From: Candidatus Scalindua sp.
GTDB lineage: Bacteria > Planctomycetota > Brocadiia > Brocadiales > Scalinduaceae
Length of the DNA: 64,000 nt
Assembly (NCBI GenBank): GCA_021776915.1
Contig: JAIQZU010000054.1
Span: 35,340 to 99,339 of the forward strand
Direction of reading: 5' to 3'
Shown: positions 62,546-64,000 of the stretch, piece after piece
How the letters are laid out: each line of letters starts with the position of its first letter
How positions within the stretch are numbered: the first letter of the stretch is position 1
The notes under the pieces: model-generated
The model's database searches: none
Seen by the model: only the letters and a program-made list of their open reading frames with translations
What the model was told of the DNA's origin: nothing
Made by a program: the position numbers and the translations under genes

Positions 62546-63763
62546 CTATTCAGTTTCCAACAACCAGTCTTTGAAGCTAGGAATAAGGTACCTCTGAACC
62601 TGCTCCTTGTCTTCAACTCCTCGTAGCGCAAGCGCTGCACCCTCTTTGCCTGTTTTTGCCTTCATTATCTTGCTGTAAGCTATGTAATCACCATACGCCT
62701 GAGGTCTATTTCCCATTGATGCATAAATCTGGCCTCTGTTATAATAGGCATCCTGGTAGTTCTTGTCTATCTCCAGTGTTAAATCATACTCAGCTATTGC
62801 CCTCTTTAATTCTCCCTTTTTATGATACACCACAGCTATGTTAAATTGAGAATTGATATGCTTTGGATCAATCTCCAGTGCCTTCCTGTTCATCTTTAGA
62901 GCCTCATCATAATTCTCATTAAAGGCATACACTATTCCCTTCTGATAATATGCCTCTATATTATCAGGATCAATCTCCAGCGCCTTGGCATAGTGTTTCA
63001 TAGCCGCATCAAAATTCTTTTCCCTAAGTTGTATCAACCCATAATCAACGTATACCGGAGCATAATTTGGATTTATTTCCAGGGTCTTCTTGTATTCAAC
63101 CATTGCATTTTCCAGCCTGTTGGTCTTGAGATAGGACACAGCCAGGTTATAATGTGCATTGTCATAGTCTGGCTGTAATTCTATAGTTTTCATAAGTAGA
63201 GGAATGGCTTTATCCTCAAACAGATTCATATCCTGATAAGCAACTGCCAGGTTATAATAGATAAATGGGTTATCAGGATCCAACGTCAGCGCTTCTTCGT
63301 ATTCAGTGATCGCCTTTCTTGTCTGGTCCCAATTATGATAAAGTACCCCAAGGTCTATGCGAGCCATAGGGTTATCAGGATCTTCTTCTATAGCATTGTA
63401 CTTCTTCTCGAAAAAAGAGTCAGGCGCACCCATTGCTATAAATGTTTCCGAAAGCCTTTTATAAGCCTCTACAAACTTAGAATCCAGCTTAATTGCCTCT
63501 CTATAGTGTTTAGCTGCATCTTCAAGCTCTTGTTTTTCTACATAAACATTGCCTAAACCGAAATGTGCCTCTGCCGAATTCGGATCCCTTTCAATCGCTT
63601 TCTTAAACTCTACTGCTGCATCCTCAACCTTACCCTGTTCTAATAATGCCTGACCTACTTCAACATGGTTCGTCGCCTTTCCACAACCAACCAAAACTAC
63701 CAGTATTGCTAATTGTATTAAAAAACCGGATTTCTTGATTTTATTCTTGATTGATATCAACAT
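62546..63763 (-). CDS. TPR lipoprotein, paralogue of 61122-62387
   Basis: I start it at the ATG at 63763 (405 residues, MLISIKNKIKK), with AGGGAG four bases upstream. A longer frame lacks a ribosome site. The lipoprotein signal is QLAILVVLVGCGKA (lipidated Cys about 27). About ten TPRs fill ~30-380 (AHFGLGNVYVEKQELEDAAKHYREA, YYNLAVAYQDMNLFEDKAIPLL). The two paralogues align over nearly full length, so they come from a tandem duplication. Function beyond scaffolding is unknown. An intergenic stretch of 158 bases separates them with nothing notable. Confidence 0.87.
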   Translation of the reverse strand: MLISIKNKIKKSGFLIQLAILVVLVGCGKATNHVEVGQALLEQGKVEDAAVEFKKAIERDPNSAEAHFGLGNVYVEKQELEDAAKHYREAIKLDSKFVEAYKRLSETFIAMGAPDSFFEKKYNAIEEDPDNPMARIDLGVLYHNWDQTRKAITEYEEALTLDPDNPFIYYNLAVAYQDMNLFEDKAIPLLMKTIELQPDYDNAHYNLAVSYLKTNRLENAMVEYKKTLEINPNYAPVYVDYGLIQLREKNFDAAMKHYAKALEIDPDNIEAYYQKGIVYAFNENYDEALKMNRKALEIDPKHINSQFNIAVVYHKKGELKRAIAEYDLTLEIDKNYQDAYYNRGQIYASMGNRPQAYGDYIAYSKIMKAKTGKEGAALALRGVEDKEQVQRYLIPSFKDWLLETE

Positions 63764-63857
63764 GTACTCCCTATCTGAAAAAATTAAAAAAAATATTTGT
63801 TCTTTATTATACACAAAAAGTCAGCAAATAGTTTAACTAAATTTTATGTTATTATAA

Positions 63858-63884
63858 AAAAACCCACCGAGATGGTGGGTTTAT
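63858..63884 (-). terminator. Intrinsic terminator
   Basis: AAACCCACC, loop GAGAT, GGTGGGTTT with a T7 run on the minus strand. It follows a second terminator (63901-63938) in the same direction and shares the CCCACC core with 57966-57996. Confidence 0.8.
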
Positions 63885-63900
63885 TTATTGTAACACCACT

Positions 63901-63938
63901 AAAAAAAGAGGGAGCCGGGCATAAACCCGACTCCCTTT
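63901..63938 (-). terminator. Intrinsic terminator of the gene at the right edge
   Basis: On the minus strand GGGAGTCGGG, loop TTTATG, CCCGGCTCCC, then CTCTTTTTTT: ten pairs with one mismatch and a strong T-run, 32 bases after a stop codon at 63970. Confidence 0.85.
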
Positions 63939-63969
63939 ACTTGTACTGCAAACTTCTATATACATCAAC

Positions 63970-64000
63970 TTAATGATGAACGCCATGTGTACCGGCACTC
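63970..64000 (-). CDS. Partial gene: C-terminus only
   Basis: A minus-strand frame ends SAGTHGVHH then TAA (63970-63972). Only nine codons lie in the window, so no family can be named. The strong terminator downstream shows that a transcribed gene enters from the right. The His-rich tail hints at a metal or haem protein but proves nothing. Confidence 0.4.
   Translation of the reverse strand, partial: SAGTHGVHH

Noticed and set aside
1..64000. CRISPR arrays, tRNA or rRNA genes, transposases, integrases, prophage genes
   Set aside because: I looked for regularly spaced repeats, tRNA T-loop sequences and transposase motifs and saw none; repeats present are dispersed palindromes.

Overview
The window looks like a piece of chromosome from a Gram-negative, AT-rich, flagellated bacterium with many c-type cytochromes and haem-binding sensors. 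An anammox-type planctomycete (Brocadiales, Scalindua-like) is my best guess. It rests on gene content and style: an 11-haem NapC-like cytochrome, three CxxCH sensor proteins of the DUF3365 type, many TPR lipoproteins and NtrC-type regulators. No marker gene proves it. I saw no rRNA, tRNA, CRISPR array, transposase or phage gene.

Layout. (1) 142-12798, minus strand: a flagellar block in the order flgB, flgC, fliE, fliF, fliG, fliH, fliI, fliJ, a MotE-like chaperone, motA, motB, a second MotB-like gene without the proton-binding Asp, fliL, fliM, fliN. Two copies of a ~255-bp repeat interrupt it, between flgB/flgC and between fliM/fliN. (2) 12999-24431, minus: regulators and TPR proteins. These comprise a TPR/kinase/NtrC operon (probably the flagellar checkpoint pair), two further TPR proteins, a receiver fused to a degenerate SpoIIE-like phosphatase, a HisKA protein without an ATPase domain, a second NtrC regulator and a TolB-like TPR protein. 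(3) 24432-26872: a hemerythrin remnant, a small zinc-ribbon protein, flgM and a 58-residue ORF under a convincing sigma-28 promoter. (4) 26873-43783, plus: a complete chemotaxis island with cheY, cheX, a CheX-like/receiver fusion, cheA, cheW, two MCPs (one with a haem c site), a secreted haem DUF3365 protein, cheD, cheC, a second cheY, cheR, a diguanylate cyclase, cheB and a receiver protein. (5) 43846-53451, minus: an unknown protein with a sigma-54 promoter, a hybrid kinase, a kinase/receiver pair next to a third haem DUF3365 protein, and an NtrC regulator/kinase pair. (6) 53521-57931, minus: a three-subunit succinate dehydrogenase/fumarate reductase and malate dehydrogenase. (7) 58041-64000: the 11-haem cytochrome, a formylglycine-generating-enzyme-like protein, two paralogous TPR lipoproteins and the tail of one more gene.

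How it fits together. Four 15-base sites of the form TGGYAY-N5-TTGC (sigma-54, minus strand) lie before flgB, fliF, the TPR/kinase/NtrC operon and the unknown gene at 43846. Two sigma-28-type promoters diverge between flgM and cheY. This reads as a two-tier flagellar hierarchy: NtrC/sigma-54 for basal-body genes, then FlgM/sigma-28 for chemotaxis. The chemotaxis island appears tuned to redox state, because haem-c sensors occur in and beside it. All coordinates come from reading the sequence. Family names are recognition from motifs, not database searches.
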